The notes below the pieces were generated by a model. That model saw nothing but the letters and a program-made list of their open reading frames with translations, was not told the origin of the DNA and made no database searches. 64,000 bases of DNA from JAACFF01 sp963807975 (lineage in GTDB: Bacteria; Chloroflexota; Anaerolineae; Promineifilales; Promineifilaceae), in assembly GCA_963807975.1 (NCBI GenBank), contig CAWEDV010000001.1, forward strand, positions 620,001 through 684,000. Direction: 5' to 3'. Of the stretch, positions 42,160 through 50,275 are shown piece by piece. Every line of letters begins with the position of its first letter. Within the stretch, counting starts at the first letter, position 1. Both the position numbers and the translations under genes were made by a program.

Positions 42160-42741
42160 CTATTCCAAATTGGCGTGCCGTGCGGACATCTGCTGTTCGT
42201 CAATATCTAAGCGCCCCATCAGGCCCAAGACCAGCGCATCCCCCACGATTAGCAGTGCCTGTTCAAACAGCGTGCCCATGGGCTGCACCGACGCTGGACG
42301 GTCTGCGGCTGCCGGGTTTTTTAACAATGGAGCCGGAATGATCAGGCAGCATTCGGCCAGATCCGCCAGGGGAGAATCTTCTGTCGTGCTGATTAAGAGG
42401 AGCGTCGCTCCTCGATGGCTCGCTCGCTCTGCATGCACCAAAAGGCTGGCGGTTTTGCCCGAACCCGATCCAATAATCAACAAGTCGCCAGCGCCAATGC
42501 TTGGGGTCGTGGTATCACCAACCACATGGACTCGCTTTCCCAGGTGCATGAGCCGCATGGCGAAGGCACGCATGCACAAACCGCTCCGCCCAGCTCCAGA
42601 CACGAAAATTCGCGCAGCCTTTGCAATCATCGTTTGCGCTTCAATCACGCTTTCAACTGCCACCCCACTGACACAGACCGACAGTTCAGCCGTAATCTGC
42701 TGCACAGCCCGATGTATTGAGGCTTCACTTTCAGCCGTCAT
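42160..42741 (-). CDS. 6-phospho-3-hexuloisomerase-like SIS-domain protein (HxlB/PHI family)
   Basis: 193 residues, a compact single SIS domain with strong PHI signatures: FVSGAGRSGLCMRAFAMRLMH (split here: SGAGRSG near 48), HVVGDTTTPSIGAGDLLIIGSGSG (TTTP near 77), SVQPMGTLFEQA (near 152) and the family-typical C-terminus MSARHANLE. PHI interconverts hexulose 6-phosphate and fructose 6-phosphate in the formaldehyde-fixing RuMP branch, working with HPS. It lies 10 bases inside the MDR gene end (overlap), in a minus-strand group with the MDR and corrinoid genes. Its presence beside OMPDC-family enzymes argues that at least one of them may be an HPS. Confidence 0.87.
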   Translation of the reverse strand: MTAESEASIHRAVQQITAELSVCVSGVAVESVIEAQTMIAKAARIFVSGAGRSGLCMRAFAMRLMHLGKRVHVVGDTTTPSIGAGDLLIIGSGSGKTASLLVHAERASHRGATLLLISTTEDSPLADLAECCLIIPAPLLKNPAAADRPASVQPMGTLFEQALLIVGDALVLGLMGRLDIDEQQMSARHANLE

Positions 42742-43678
42742 GATTCATTTCCAGGACAACTTTGCCGCGCGTGTGCCCTTGATACACATGTTCATGAGCC
42801 TGCGCTGCCTCCGACAGTGGGTAAACAGCCTCCACATGGGGCAGCAGTGCACCCTGCTCAACCAAATCGGCGATCTGCGCCATCTGCTCGCCACTTGGAG
42901 CAACCAGGATAGCGCGGGAACGCACGCCGAACTTTGCGGATGTTTCCCGGTCGGGCTCTCCCAGAATTGAAACGAGCAAACCGCCGGGTTTTAGAACAGA
43001 CCAGGAACGCTGACGCGTCTCACCGCTCATCGTATCCAAAACAACATCAACAGCGCCCGCCACATCCTCGAAACGCTGCGCCTGGTAATCAATGACCTGG
43101 TCCACACCAATCTCAGCTAAAAAGTTCCCGTTTCGCTTAGAGGCCGTTCCAATGACAAATGCCTGCTTCCATTTGGCCAACTGCACTGCCACGTGTCCAA
43201 CGCCGCCAGCGGCAGCATGAATAAGGATCCGCTGGCCCGCCTGCAAGTCCGCCACCTCAAAAAGCGCCTGCCAGGCAGTCAACGCAACCAGAGGCAGTGC
43301 GGCGGCCTGCGCATGGCTGATCCCTTCTGGTTTGTGCGCCACTTCCGCCGCTGGAAGCGCAGCATAGGAGGCATAAGCAGCACCCACCGCGGGAAAATGG
43401 GGCATGCCAAAGACCGCATCCCCAACTGCGAAGCCGCTGGTACCTGGCCCAAGCGCTTCCACGACTCCTGAGATATCCCAGCCCAAAATCAAAGGGAAAT
43501 GGTCCTCCCCATATAGTCTGGCCACCCCGCGACCGGCGCGGGTTTTCCAATCCACGGGATTCACGCCCGCAGCCAGCACCCGCACCAGCAGTTCGCCTTC
43601 CCCTGCTTCCGGGCGCCTAACTTCTTCCAGCTTCAGAACCCCCGCCGCACCATATTGATGAATTTGTATTGCCTTCAT
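42731..43678 (-). CDS. MDR-family quinone reductase-like oxidoreductase, second copy
   Basis: 315 residues, zinc-independent MDR enzyme: GVNPVDWKTRAG (near 53), LGWDISGVVEALGPG (near 77), IHAAAGGVGHVAVQLAK (near 150) and VLDTMSG (near 212). It overlaps the PHI-like gene by 11 bases and follows the corrinoid gene by 8, so the three form one operon. It is about as diverged from the 33578 paralogue as family members usually are, so the two are not a recent duplication. Confidence 0.88.
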   Translation of the reverse strand: MKAIQIHQYGAAGVLKLEEVRRPEAGEGELLVRVLAAGVNPVDWKTRAGRGVARLYGEDHFPLILGWDISGVVEALGPGTSGFAVGDAVFGMPHFPAVGAAYASYAALPAAEVAHKPEGISHAQAAALPLVALTAWQALFEVADLQAGQRILIHAAAGGVGHVAVQLAKWKQAFVIGTASKRNGNFLAEIGVDQVIDYQAQRFEDVAGAVDVVLDTMSGETRQRSWSVLKPGGLLVSILGEPDRETSAKFGVRSRAILVAPSGEQMAQIADLVEQGALLPHVEAVYPLSEAAQAHEHVYQGHTRGKVVLEMNHDG

Positions 43679-43686
43679 TATCCTGC

Positions 43687-44322
43687 TTAGCCCATAAACG
43701 ACTTGGCCACGGAAGCGGCCTGGCTGGCATCAGGGGCATATCCATGAGCACCAATGCGCTGCGCGTATTCCTGCGTTACGGGCGCACCACCGACCATGAT
43801 TTTTACATTTTCCAAGACGCCCGCTTCGCGCAGGCTGTTGATGGTCAGTTCCATCATAGGCATGGTCGTCGTCAGCAGTGCCGACATAGCCACAATCTGC
43901 GGCCGATCGTTACGAACGGACGCGACGAATGCATCCGGATTAACATCGACGCCCAGGTCGATCACTTCAAATCCGGCCCCTTCGAACATCATTGAAACCA
44001 GATTCTTACCGATATCATGCAGGTCTCCCTTTACCGTTCCGACGACGATTTTGCCCACCGGCTCTATACCAGATTCAACCAGATATGGCTTTAGCACCGC
44101 CAACCCGCCCTGCATCGCGCGCGCCGAAATAAGCATCTCAGGCACAAAATAGTCGCCGTCTTCAAAAAGACGGCCGACTTCAGTCATGGCTGGAATCATG
44201 CCTTCCTGTAATATTACCCCTGGCTCAACACCGGCATCCACGGCGGCCTGAACATAACCGGGTGTCTCTCCCATCTCACCCTCAAGAATTGCTTCGTACA
44301 GAGGTTCTAGAATTGCCTTCAT
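43687..44322 (-). CDS. Methyltransferase-cognate corrinoid protein (B12-binding, MtbC/MtmC-like)
   Basis: 211 residues. N-terminal helical cap (1-90, with GMIPAMTEVGRLFEDGDYFVPEM, the four-helix signature given here only as PAMTEVGRLFEDGDYFVPE), then the B12-binding Rossmann domain with VGTVKGDLHDIGKN (near 95; His ligates cobalt), VIDLGVDV and SALLTTTMP (near 145). Such proteins shuttle methyl groups between substrate- and acceptor-specific methyltransferases. The nearby URO-D family proteins (32381, 63146) are candidate partners, but no MtbB/MttB/MtaB-type substrate methyltransferase is in the window. First gene of the corrinoid-MDR-PHI operon. Confidence 0.92.
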   Translation of the reverse strand: MKAILEPLYEAILEGEMGETPGYVQAAVDAGVEPGVILQEGMIPAMTEVGRLFEDGDYFVPEMLISARAMQGGLAVLKPYLVESGIEPVGKIVVGTVKGDLHDIGKNLVSMMFEGAGFEVIDLGVDVNPDAFVASVRNDRPQIVAMSALLTTTMPMMELTINSLREAGVLENVKIMVGGAPVTQEYAQRIGAHGYAPDASQAASVAKSFMG

Positions 44323-44462
44323 CGGTCTCTCCTTTCGTGCATTGGCCTTTGGCTGTTTTCTATGCCTTTCTGCTTATCTTTTTATTACCAGGAAACTGGC
44401 CATTAATGGCAACAATATTGTGCAGAATTCCCAAAACGCTTGAATTTAGCTGTCACTATTTG

Positions 44463-44523
44463 TTGACAACTGAAATTCTTTCCTGTGAAATAACATATGT
44501 GAAATTGACTTTCACATATGGGA
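44463..44523 (+). promoter_or_regulatory. ABC importer 2 promoter with paired SorC-type operator
   Basis: TTGACA (44463-44468), 17-base spacer, TGAAAT (44486-44491), then TAACATATGTGA (44491-44502) and TCACATATGGGA (44512-44523). Each differs by one base from the perfect palindrome upstream of BMC locus 2, with the same 21-base spacing. It may also influence the divergent corrinoid operon (start 44322). Confidence 0.7.
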
Positions 44524-44640
44524 ACTTTAGCGTATCAGGCCTTCTGAGTCAAGCGAGAATTTTTCTCTTGGACCGAGATTTTTTGGTCAGAAATAGACCG
44601 GATGTACGTTTTTCAATTGCAGAAAAGGAAGATTGGGTTT

Positions 44641-44715
44641 ATGGACTTCAGAGAACTCTTGCGCCCTCGTCCGTTCATTACTGCCATGCAGCGCGTTAAA
44701 GCCGCTAGACCGTGA
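44641..44715 (+). CDS. Possible 24-residue leader peptide in the ABC importer 2 leader
   Basis: ATG at 44641 with GGAAG nine bases upstream opens a 24-codon frame (MDFRELLRPRPFITAMQ...) that ends at TGA 44713-44715, inside the terminator hairpin starting at 44698. The arrangement (promoter, short frame, terminator, structural genes) is that of an attenuator. The peptide start vaguely recalls GlpP antiterminators, so a gene remnant is possible. No strong evidence of expression. Confidence 0.35.
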   Translation: MDFRELLRPRPFITAMQRVKAARP

Positions 44716-44745
44716 CACGCCGTGTCCGCCGAGCGGCTTTTTTTT
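44698..44745 (+). terminator. Rho-independent terminator in the leader of ABC importer 2
   Basis: AAAGCCGCT and AGCGGCTTT pair, with an inner GACAC/GTGTC stem, followed by a run of eight T. It lies 145 bases before the binding-protein ATG and downstream of the 44463 promoter, so the importer transcript must read through it or start from a second promoter after it. Confidence 0.85.
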
Positions 44746-44889
44746 ATGCAAAGTTCTAGCAGCATCGTGGGTAACGATTCGGAAATAGGAGCAGCCGTGG
44801 GAGGAAGCTCCGCTTCCGGCAAATAATAGAAAGCCCGCATCCACTTGAACCGCGGGATTGATAACCTAACCGGTTAAAAGGAGATCGTA

Positions 44890-46104
44890 ATGAAAGGAAA
44901 GAGTAAACTGCTTTTGGTTTTGATCGGCATACTGCTGCTTGTTTTGATGGTGGCGTGTGGCGGGGACCAGGCCGCAGAAGAACCCGCCGAAGCGGAAGCG
45001 CCGGCAGAAGCGGAAGCGCCAGCAGAAGCGGAAGCGCCAGCAGAAGCGGAAGCGCCAGCAGAAGCGGAAGCGCCAGCAGAAGCGGAAGCGCCAGCAGAAG
45101 CGGAAGCGCCAGCAGAAGAAGAGGAAGCCCCGGCAGAGAAAACCGACATTGTTATTGGCAAGATCCCGATCACCATGGAACATGGTTATCATCAAGGACA
45201 CGTCAAGCACTTGATTGATTACGCCGATAAAGAATACGGCGTGACTGTCAATGTCATTGACGGCGAGTTCAGCTCCGATACGGCCATGAGCGCGGTCGAA
45301 ACCTTCATCGCCCAAGGCGTGGACGGCATTTTGCTGCACTCCACAGATGAGAAGGTCATCGACCAGATGGTCGAAGAAGCGCACCGCGCCGGCATCCCCA
45401 TTTCTACGTTCTATATCCCCACAGCCTCGCGCTCAGTCCCCCACCTTCAGATTAATGAGGCCAAGACCTCCTTCGAGATGGGTGCAGCGGCCGCAGAGAA
45501 ATGGACGGAATGGTATCCTGACATTCCGATTAAGATCGGCGTCATTGATTTCCTGACCATCCCCATTGTCCAAGAACACCGCACCGGCCCCTTCATCGAA
45601 GGCGTCATGTCTGTGGCCCCAGATGCTGAGGTTGTTAGCAAGCTCGAGGGTGGCGGCAATATTCAAAAAGCAATGGAAACGATGCAGGACATGCTGCAAG
45701 CCCATCCAGAAGTGAACGTGGTCTATGGCGCCAATGCCGACCATGCCCTTGGTGCTCTCGCAGCCCTGAAGAATGCAGGCCGGGGCACGGCCGTTGACGG
45801 CAAAGTCGACACCGAAATCGTCGTCAGCACCGATGCCACCGAAGCGGAACTGCTTGAGGTCTTTGACCCCTCATCGGCCCTGAAGATCACCCAGGGTCTG
45901 CAGCCGGCGATCAACGCCCAGGCAGAAGCTGACCTGATCATGCAGATAATTAACGGTGAGGTGCCCTTTGACGAATGGCTGAATGTCGACACCTTCGACA
46001 AATTCATCAGCTTCTACGACACCCCCATTGACGAAGCGACCGAGTTCTTGAGCTACCAATACTTCTCAGAAGTAGATTTGGAAGAAGCGATTTCCAATAA
46101 GTAA
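44890..46104 (+). CDS. Sugar ABC transporter substrate-binding lipoprotein, importer 2
   Basis: 404 residues. Signal with lipobox MVAC (Cys near 23), a tether of seven EAEAPA repeats (about 34-75), then a ribose-type periplasmic-binding domain: IVIGKIPITMEHGYHQGH (near 93), EFSSDTAMSAVETFIAQGVDGILLHS (near 140) and VNVVYGANADHALGALAAL (near 280). Single-domain, unlike importer 1's tandem protein. Ligand probably a sugar or sugar acid. Its own promoter region has the SorC-type operators. A terminator follows the gene. Confidence 0.92.
   Translation: MKGKSKLLLVLIGILLLVLMVACGGDQAAEEPAEAEAPAEAEAPAEAEAPAEAEAPAEAEAPAEAEAPAEAEAPAEEEEAPAEKTDIVIGKIPITMEHGYHQGHVKHLIDYADKEYGVTVNVIDGEFSSDTAMSAVETFIAQGVDGILLHSTDEKVIDQMVEEAHRAGIPISTFYIPTASRSVPHLQINEAKTSFEMGAAAAEKWTEWYPDIPIKIGVIDFLTIPIVQEHRTGPFIEGVMSVAPDAEVVSKLEGGGNIQKAMETMQDMLQAHPEVNVVYGANADHALGALAALKNAGRGTAVDGKVDTEIVVSTDATEAELLEVFDPSSALKITQGLQPAINAQAEADLIMQIINGEVPFDEWLNVDTFDKFISFYDTPIDEATEFLSYQYFSEVDLEEAISNK
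44989..45114 (+). repeat. 18-base tandem repeat, seven units, coding for (EAEAPA)n
   Basis: Seven consecutive units of GAAGCGGAAGCGCCAGCA, the first with G for A at position 15, in frame within the binding-protein tether. Near-perfect nucleotide identity between units, including silent positions, implies recent slippage expansion. Confidence 0.95.
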
Positions 46105-46133
46105 ATGGGGTAATGTGATTAATTGAAGACAGC

Positions 46134-46181
46134 GGAGGCTCTTGCTTGCCAGGAAAGCCTGGGCAAGAGCCTCCACTTTTA
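46134..46181 (+). terminator. Terminator between importer 2 binding protein and permease
   Basis: GGAGGCTCTTGC (46134-46145) and GCAAGAGCCTCC (46163-46174), 12 perfect pairs, followed by ACTTTT. Partial termination here would keep binding protein in excess over the membrane components. It also excludes the longer permease frame starting at 46142. Confidence 0.85.
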
Positions 46182-46210
46182 GCAACCATAATGATGGGAT
46201 AGCTGATGGT

Positions 46211-47212
46211 ATGACAAACAGCGACTTACAACTCCAGAAAGAAAAACCAGACAAGGTCGGAAGCAGATATTACAATCTAGACCTGCAGCTGTTGGTTCTG
46301 GTAGCCATTCTATTTGGCGTGGTGGTAATATCGTCTTTACTAACCCCAAATTTCTTGATCTACCCCAACCTAATAAATGTCCTCACCCAGGTTGCCATTG
46401 TGATGCTGATCGGGTCAGCAGCCGTCTACCTGATGATTTCAGGCAACTTTGACCTTTCCGTCGGGGCGATTGTGGCATTTACAGGCGTCATGCACGCCTA
46501 TATGAGCAAGGCTGGGATTCCCACATCCACCTCATTCCTATTGGCCATCGGCATAGGCGCCATATTCGGAATCCTCAATGGGGTGCTCGTCACTAGTTTG
46601 AACATCACGCCGGTTATTGCCACTCTGGGCACCATGTATGTCGCCCGTGGCCTGGCCTTCATCGTCGCTTATTGGGACGGAGGCGCGAATATCAACTCCG
46701 GTCTACCCTTGGACTTTGCCGAATTCGGGACAAGAATGATCGGCACGGTGCCCATGTACCTGATCGTCATGCTCTTAATCGTCCTTTTCTTTGGGACCGT
46801 ATTCGCGCGAACCAATATCGTCAAGTACGCCTTTGCTATCGGGTCTAATAAAACCGCCGCCCTGCTCTCCGGCGTCAAGTATGGCCCAGTCGTCCTACTG
46901 CTCTATGTGCTCGTCGATGCCTTGGCCGGCCTTTCAGGGGCCACGGTCGCCTCCAGAATCGTCACCGGCGCCCCGAAAGTTGGCGTGAATCTCGAATTCG
47001 ACGTCATCGTGGCCATCGTTCTTGGCGGCACCAGCATCTATGGTGGTGAAGGATCTTTTTGGGGCATGATCTTGGGCGCTTTGATCGTCGGATTTGTGGG
47101 CAATACCTTGAACCTCCTTGATGTCCCATTCTTCTATCAATTCGTCCTGAAAGGCCTGATCCTCGTTGGAGCAATTCTTCTGTCTCGAAAGATTAAAGAA
47201 AGGTTTACCTAA
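46211..47212 (+). CDS. Sugar ABC transporter permease, importer 2, subunit 1
   Basis: 333 residues, CUT2/RbsC-type permease with about eight membrane segments and the coupling loop IGSNKTAALLSGVKYGPV (near 215). The ATG at 46211 is used because the upstream part of the frame lies within the terminator hairpin; no strong ribosome site is visible. Followed after five bases by the ATPase gene. Note the gene order (binding protein, permease, ATPase, permease) differs from importer 1 (binding protein, ATPase, permease, permease). Confidence 0.9.
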   Translation: MTNSDLQLQKEKPDKVGSRYYNLDLQLLVLVAILFGVVVISSLLTPNFLIYPNLINVLTQVAIVMLIGSAAVYLMISGNFDLSVGAIVAFTGVMHAYMSKAGIPTSTSFLLAIGIGAIFGILNGVLVTSLNITPVIATLGTMYVARGLAFIVAYWDGGANINSGLPLDFAEFGTRMIGTVPMYLIVMLLIVLFFGTVFARTNIVKYAFAIGSNKTAALLSGVKYGPVVLLLYVLVDALAGLSGATVASRIVTGAPKVGVNLEFDVIVAIVLGGTSIYGGEGSFWGMILGALIVGFVGNTLNLLDVPFFYQFVLKGLILVGAILLSRKIKERFT

Positions 47213-47217
47213 AAACC

Positions 47218-48741
47218 ATGTCGAACACAGAAAACATCCTAGAAATAAAAAACATTGTCAAGCATTTTCCTGGCGTCGTGGCCCTGGACAATGTTAGTTT
47301 TGATATTCGGCGCAATACCGTGCACTGCATTGTTGGTGAGAATGGGGCCGGTAAGTCGACGCTGATCAAGATATTAACCGGGGCAGAAAGCCGCACGTCA
47401 GGGACGATTCTCTTTGATGGAAAAGAGTTCACGCCCCGGAGCACGCGCGAAGCGATGCACTCAGGCATGAGCGTCCTCTTTCAGGAACTAAACGTGGTCG
47501 ATCAACTCTCAGTTGAAGAAAACTTGAGCCTTGGCAAAGAGAAAAACCGCTTTGGATTCATCCAGAAAGACTCCCAGGTGATCGAGAAAATCTATTCTGT
47601 TCTTCAGCGCCTCGATCCGACCATCAATCTTGATCAGAAAGTGGCTGATTTAAGCGTTGCCCAAAAACAGGTCATCGAAATCGCCAAAGCGATATCATCC
47701 GACTCGGGCATCATCGTTATGGACGAGCCAACGGCGGCGATTACGGAAGACGAAGTACGCCGCTTATTTGCCATCATCGAGAACCTGAAAGAGAGCAATG
47801 TAACCGTTATTTATATTTCCCACCGGCTCTCAGAGGTCTTCAAGATCGGGGACACGGTCACTGTTCTGCGCGATGGGCAGATGATCGATACCCAGTCGAT
47901 CAAGGATCTGACGAAAGAAAGAACAGATGCAGAATCAAGGGCAGAACTGATTCGCATGATGTTGGGCAAAGTTGTTGTCGAACATTACGTGCCCAGCGAG
48001 ATCGATAAATCAAAGACAGTCATTGAACTCAAGAATGTCTCCACCAATGTGCTGACAGATATCAGTTTCAAGGCCTATAAGGGTGAAATTCTTGGTTTTT
48101 ACGGGTTGATTGGTTCAGGAAAAACTGAAATTGCCAGGGCGATCTATGGGGTCGATGAGCGTATTGGCCAGCTGAAGGTCAACGGGGTCGAAAAGGATTT
48201 CAAAGATCCGCAAGAGGCGATCCGCAGTGGGGTGGCTATGGTCCCTGAAGAACGAAGGACGGAGGGTTTGTTCATCAATTTGGCCATCAAAGAAAACATT
48301 CCGCTCATGAATATGGCGACCATTTCCAAAAACGGCTTCTACAGTCCGCGGAAAGAACGTCAGGTCGCCAGGAATTTTATTGACGTGGTCAATATCATCG
48401 CCAGAGATGAAGATCAGATGGTGGCCAAGCTCAGCGGCGGCAACCAACAGAAAGTCGTTTTATCGAAATGTCTTAATGCAGATACGGGCATTCTGCTCAT
48501 GGACGAACCAACGCGCGGGGTGGATGTTGGCGCCAAACAAGAAATCCATAACATCATCCGCGAATTATCGAACGAAGGAAAGACGATCATTGTCTTTTCC
48601 TCGGAACTTCCGGAAATACTCAATTTATGTGACCGGATCATTCTGCTCTACGAGGGTGAAATAAAGCAAGTCATTGATAATGGAGATGATGTAGATAGTC
48701 AAGAAATTATGCATATCGTGAGCGGTGGAGTGACCAGTTAA
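47218..48741 (+). CDS. Sugar ABC transporter ATP-binding protein, importer 2
   Basis: 507 residues, two nucleotide-binding domains: Walker A GENGAGKSTLIK (near 39), LSVAQKQVIEIAKA, VMDEPTAAITEDE in domain 1; GLIGSGKTEIARA (near 296), LSGGNQQKVVLSKCL and LLMDEPTRGVDVGAKQE in domain 2. Closely related to the importer 1 ATPase (same LSVAQKQ variant), so the importers are probably paralogous. One base separates it from the second permease. Confidence 0.95.
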   Translation: MSNTENILEIKNIVKHFPGVVALDNVSFDIRRNTVHCIVGENGAGKSTLIKILTGAESRTSGTILFDGKEFTPRSTREAMHSGMSVLFQELNVVDQLSVEENLSLGKEKNRFGFIQKDSQVIEKIYSVLQRLDPTINLDQKVADLSVAQKQVIEIAKAISSDSGIIVMDEPTAAITEDEVRRLFAIIENLKESNVTVIYISHRLSEVFKIGDTVTVLRDGQMIDTQSIKDLTKERTDAESRAELIRMMLGKVVVEHYVPSEIDKSKTVIELKNVSTNVLTDISFKAYKGEILGFYGLIGSGKTEIARAIYGVDERIGQLKVNGVEKDFKDPQEAIRSGVAMVPEERRTEGLFINLAIKENIPLMNMATISKNGFYSPRKERQVARNFIDVVNIIARDEDQMVAKLSGGNQQKVVLSKCLNADTGILLMDEPTRGVDVGAKQEIHNIIRELSNEGKTIIVFSSELPEILNLCDRIILLYEGEIKQVIDNGDDVDSQEIMHIVSGGVTS

Positions 48742-48742
48742 C

Positions 48743-49735
48743 ATGCCAGAATCAAAAAAGAAACCTTTCTTCATGAGAAGCACCCTGCATAGATATGTCC
48801 TGCTGGGGATATTGCTCGCTGTCGTTCTCGTCCTGACCTCGATCAACAACCGATTTATACGCCCAGCCAATATCATATTTATCTTGCGGCAGAGCTCATT
48901 CGTCATTATGACAGCCTGTGCTGTGACGCTGTTGATGGTTGCCGGCGACATCGATCTTTCGATCGGCAGCACATTGGCCCTTTCCGGCGTAGCCTATGCT
49001 TTTTTCGCCCAGGTGGGGCTTCCCATCCCGGTAGCTATCATCTTGGCCGTCCTGGCTGGCGCCTTCGTAGGACTGCTGAATGGCATCATGGTGGTCAGAC
49101 TGAAGATAACCGCTTTTATCGCCACATTGGGAACTATGTACGCGGCCCGGGGCTTGACCTATATCATCACTGATGGCCTGGTCATCCGCGATGGGCTGCC
49201 CGATTCCTTTGGATTCTTGGGACAAGAATATGTTGGCCCTTTGCCGGTATCGCTCATTATCCTGACCATCGTCGTCACTGTATTTATCGTCCTTGAGAAA
49301 AAGTCGCTCTTGGGCAAGTATTCCATTGCCGTCGGCGGGAACCGCATGGCAGCGACACTCTCAGGGATAAACTCCGGCGCGGTGACCATGGCCCTCTATG
49401 TTATCGTCGGCCTGATGGCGGGGTTAAGCGGGGCGATGATGGCTTCACGCCTCGGTGTGGGCGATCCCAATATCGGCGTTGGCTTTGAGTTCGCCGTAAT
49501 TATCGCCGTTGTCTTGGGCGGCACAAGTCTGGCTGGCGGGGAGGGCACCATTATCGGCTCGATCATTGGTGCGCTGATTGTCGGCGCCTTGGGCAACGGG
49601 TTGAAGCTGCTCAATGTCTTCACCTTTTATCAAAATGTTATGTTGGGAATTGTTTTGGTCCTGGCGGTCATTCTGGGTACCCAGTTGAAGGCCGATTGGG
49701 GCAAAAGAAAGCTAAGGAGAGCTGCACAGAAATGA
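48743..49735 (+). CDS. Sugar ABC transporter permease, importer 2, subunit 2
   Basis: 330 residues, CUT2-type permease with the coupling loop VGGNRMAATLSGINSGAV near 200 and a basic C-terminal tail (KADWGKRKLRRAAQK). The stop overlaps the next gene's start (ATGA), so the AllA-like gene is translationally coupled to the importer. Confidence 0.93.
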   Translation: MPESKKKPFFMRSTLHRYVLLGILLAVVLVLTSINNRFIRPANIIFILRQSSFVIMTACAVTLLMVAGDIDLSIGSTLALSGVAYAFFAQVGLPIPVAIILAVLAGAFVGLLNGIMVVRLKITAFIATLGTMYAARGLTYIITDGLVIRDGLPDSFGFLGQEYVGPLPVSLIILTIVVTVFIVLEKKSLLGKYSIAVGGNRMAATLSGINSGAVTMALYVIVGLMAGLSGAMMASRLGVGDPNIGVGFEFAVIIAVVLGGTSLAGGEGTIIGSIIGALIVGALGNGLKLLNVFTFYQNVMLGIVLVLAVILGTQLKADWGKRKLRRAAQK

Positions 49736-50253
49736 AAAAACTAAAACCAAAGAAGCTGACAGATGACAATTTCAAGCCATATGGCTGGGTCTTGAAGAAG
49801 CCGGACAGAGAGGTGGACATTGAAGGGCCTCAATTAAGATACTGGCATCATACGGTCGATTTATCTAACTTGAATGGCATGGGCATGATGGGCTTTATGC
49901 AGGTCAAAAGGATTCCCATCATCCTTGATACGCTGGATGTTCTCTTCAACTCCATCGAAATGTACATTTCACTTGACGCTAAACCGAGTATTGTTTTTGT
50001 AGCGCCAGGCAAGTCAGATTCCCCCAAGGAACCCGATTTTACGGCCATCGAAGCTTTCTATATGGAAGGGGGCGAAAGCGTCATCGTTGACCAGGGCATC
50101 TGGCATTGGACCCCGTTTCCCTTGACTGAAACGGCAGATTTCGCCCTGGGATTGAAGAACAACGTAATTTTGCAGGATGGGAATGAATTTTCCGTCAATG
50201 ATGACGAAATTCTGTATTTTACTTTACCAGAGCCGGTAGGCATCGAGGTATAG
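49732..50253 (+). CDS. Ureidoglycolate lyase (AllA)-like cupin protein
   Basis: 173 residues, the length and pattern of AllA-family cupins: LTDDNFKPYGWVL near 10, FVAPGKSDSPKEPD near 85, IVDQGIWHWTPFPL near 115 with the conserved His-Trp. AllA releases glyoxylate and urea from ureidoglycolate, but no other allantoin genes are present, so it more likely works on another hydroxy-acid or sugar-acid intermediate. ATG 49732 overlaps the permease stop; AAGGAG lies 12 bases upstream. Next is an SDR gene. Confidence 0.78.
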   Translation: MKKLKPKKLTDDNFKPYGWVLKKPDREVDIEGPQLRYWHHTVDLSNLNGMGMMGFMQVKRIPIILDTLDVLFNSIEMYISLDAKPSIVFVAPGKSDSPKEPDFTAIEAFYMEGGESVIVDQGIWHWTPFPLTETADFALGLKNNVILQDGNEFSVNDDEILYFTLPEPVGIEV

Positions 50254-50275
50254 AGACAGTTAAAGGAGTTCTACA

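Noticed and set aside
33578..43678. Two MDR reductases as another recent duplication
   Set aside because: Protein sequences differ widely and flanks are unrelated; they are ordinary paralogues.
44262..44699. 145-codon plus-strand frame
   Set aside because: Crosses the promoter/operator region, starts inside the corrinoid gene on the other strand and has no ribosome site.
44989..45114. Regular 18-base repeats considered as CRISPR-like
   Set aside because: Units are contiguous with no spacers and are in frame within a lipoprotein tether.
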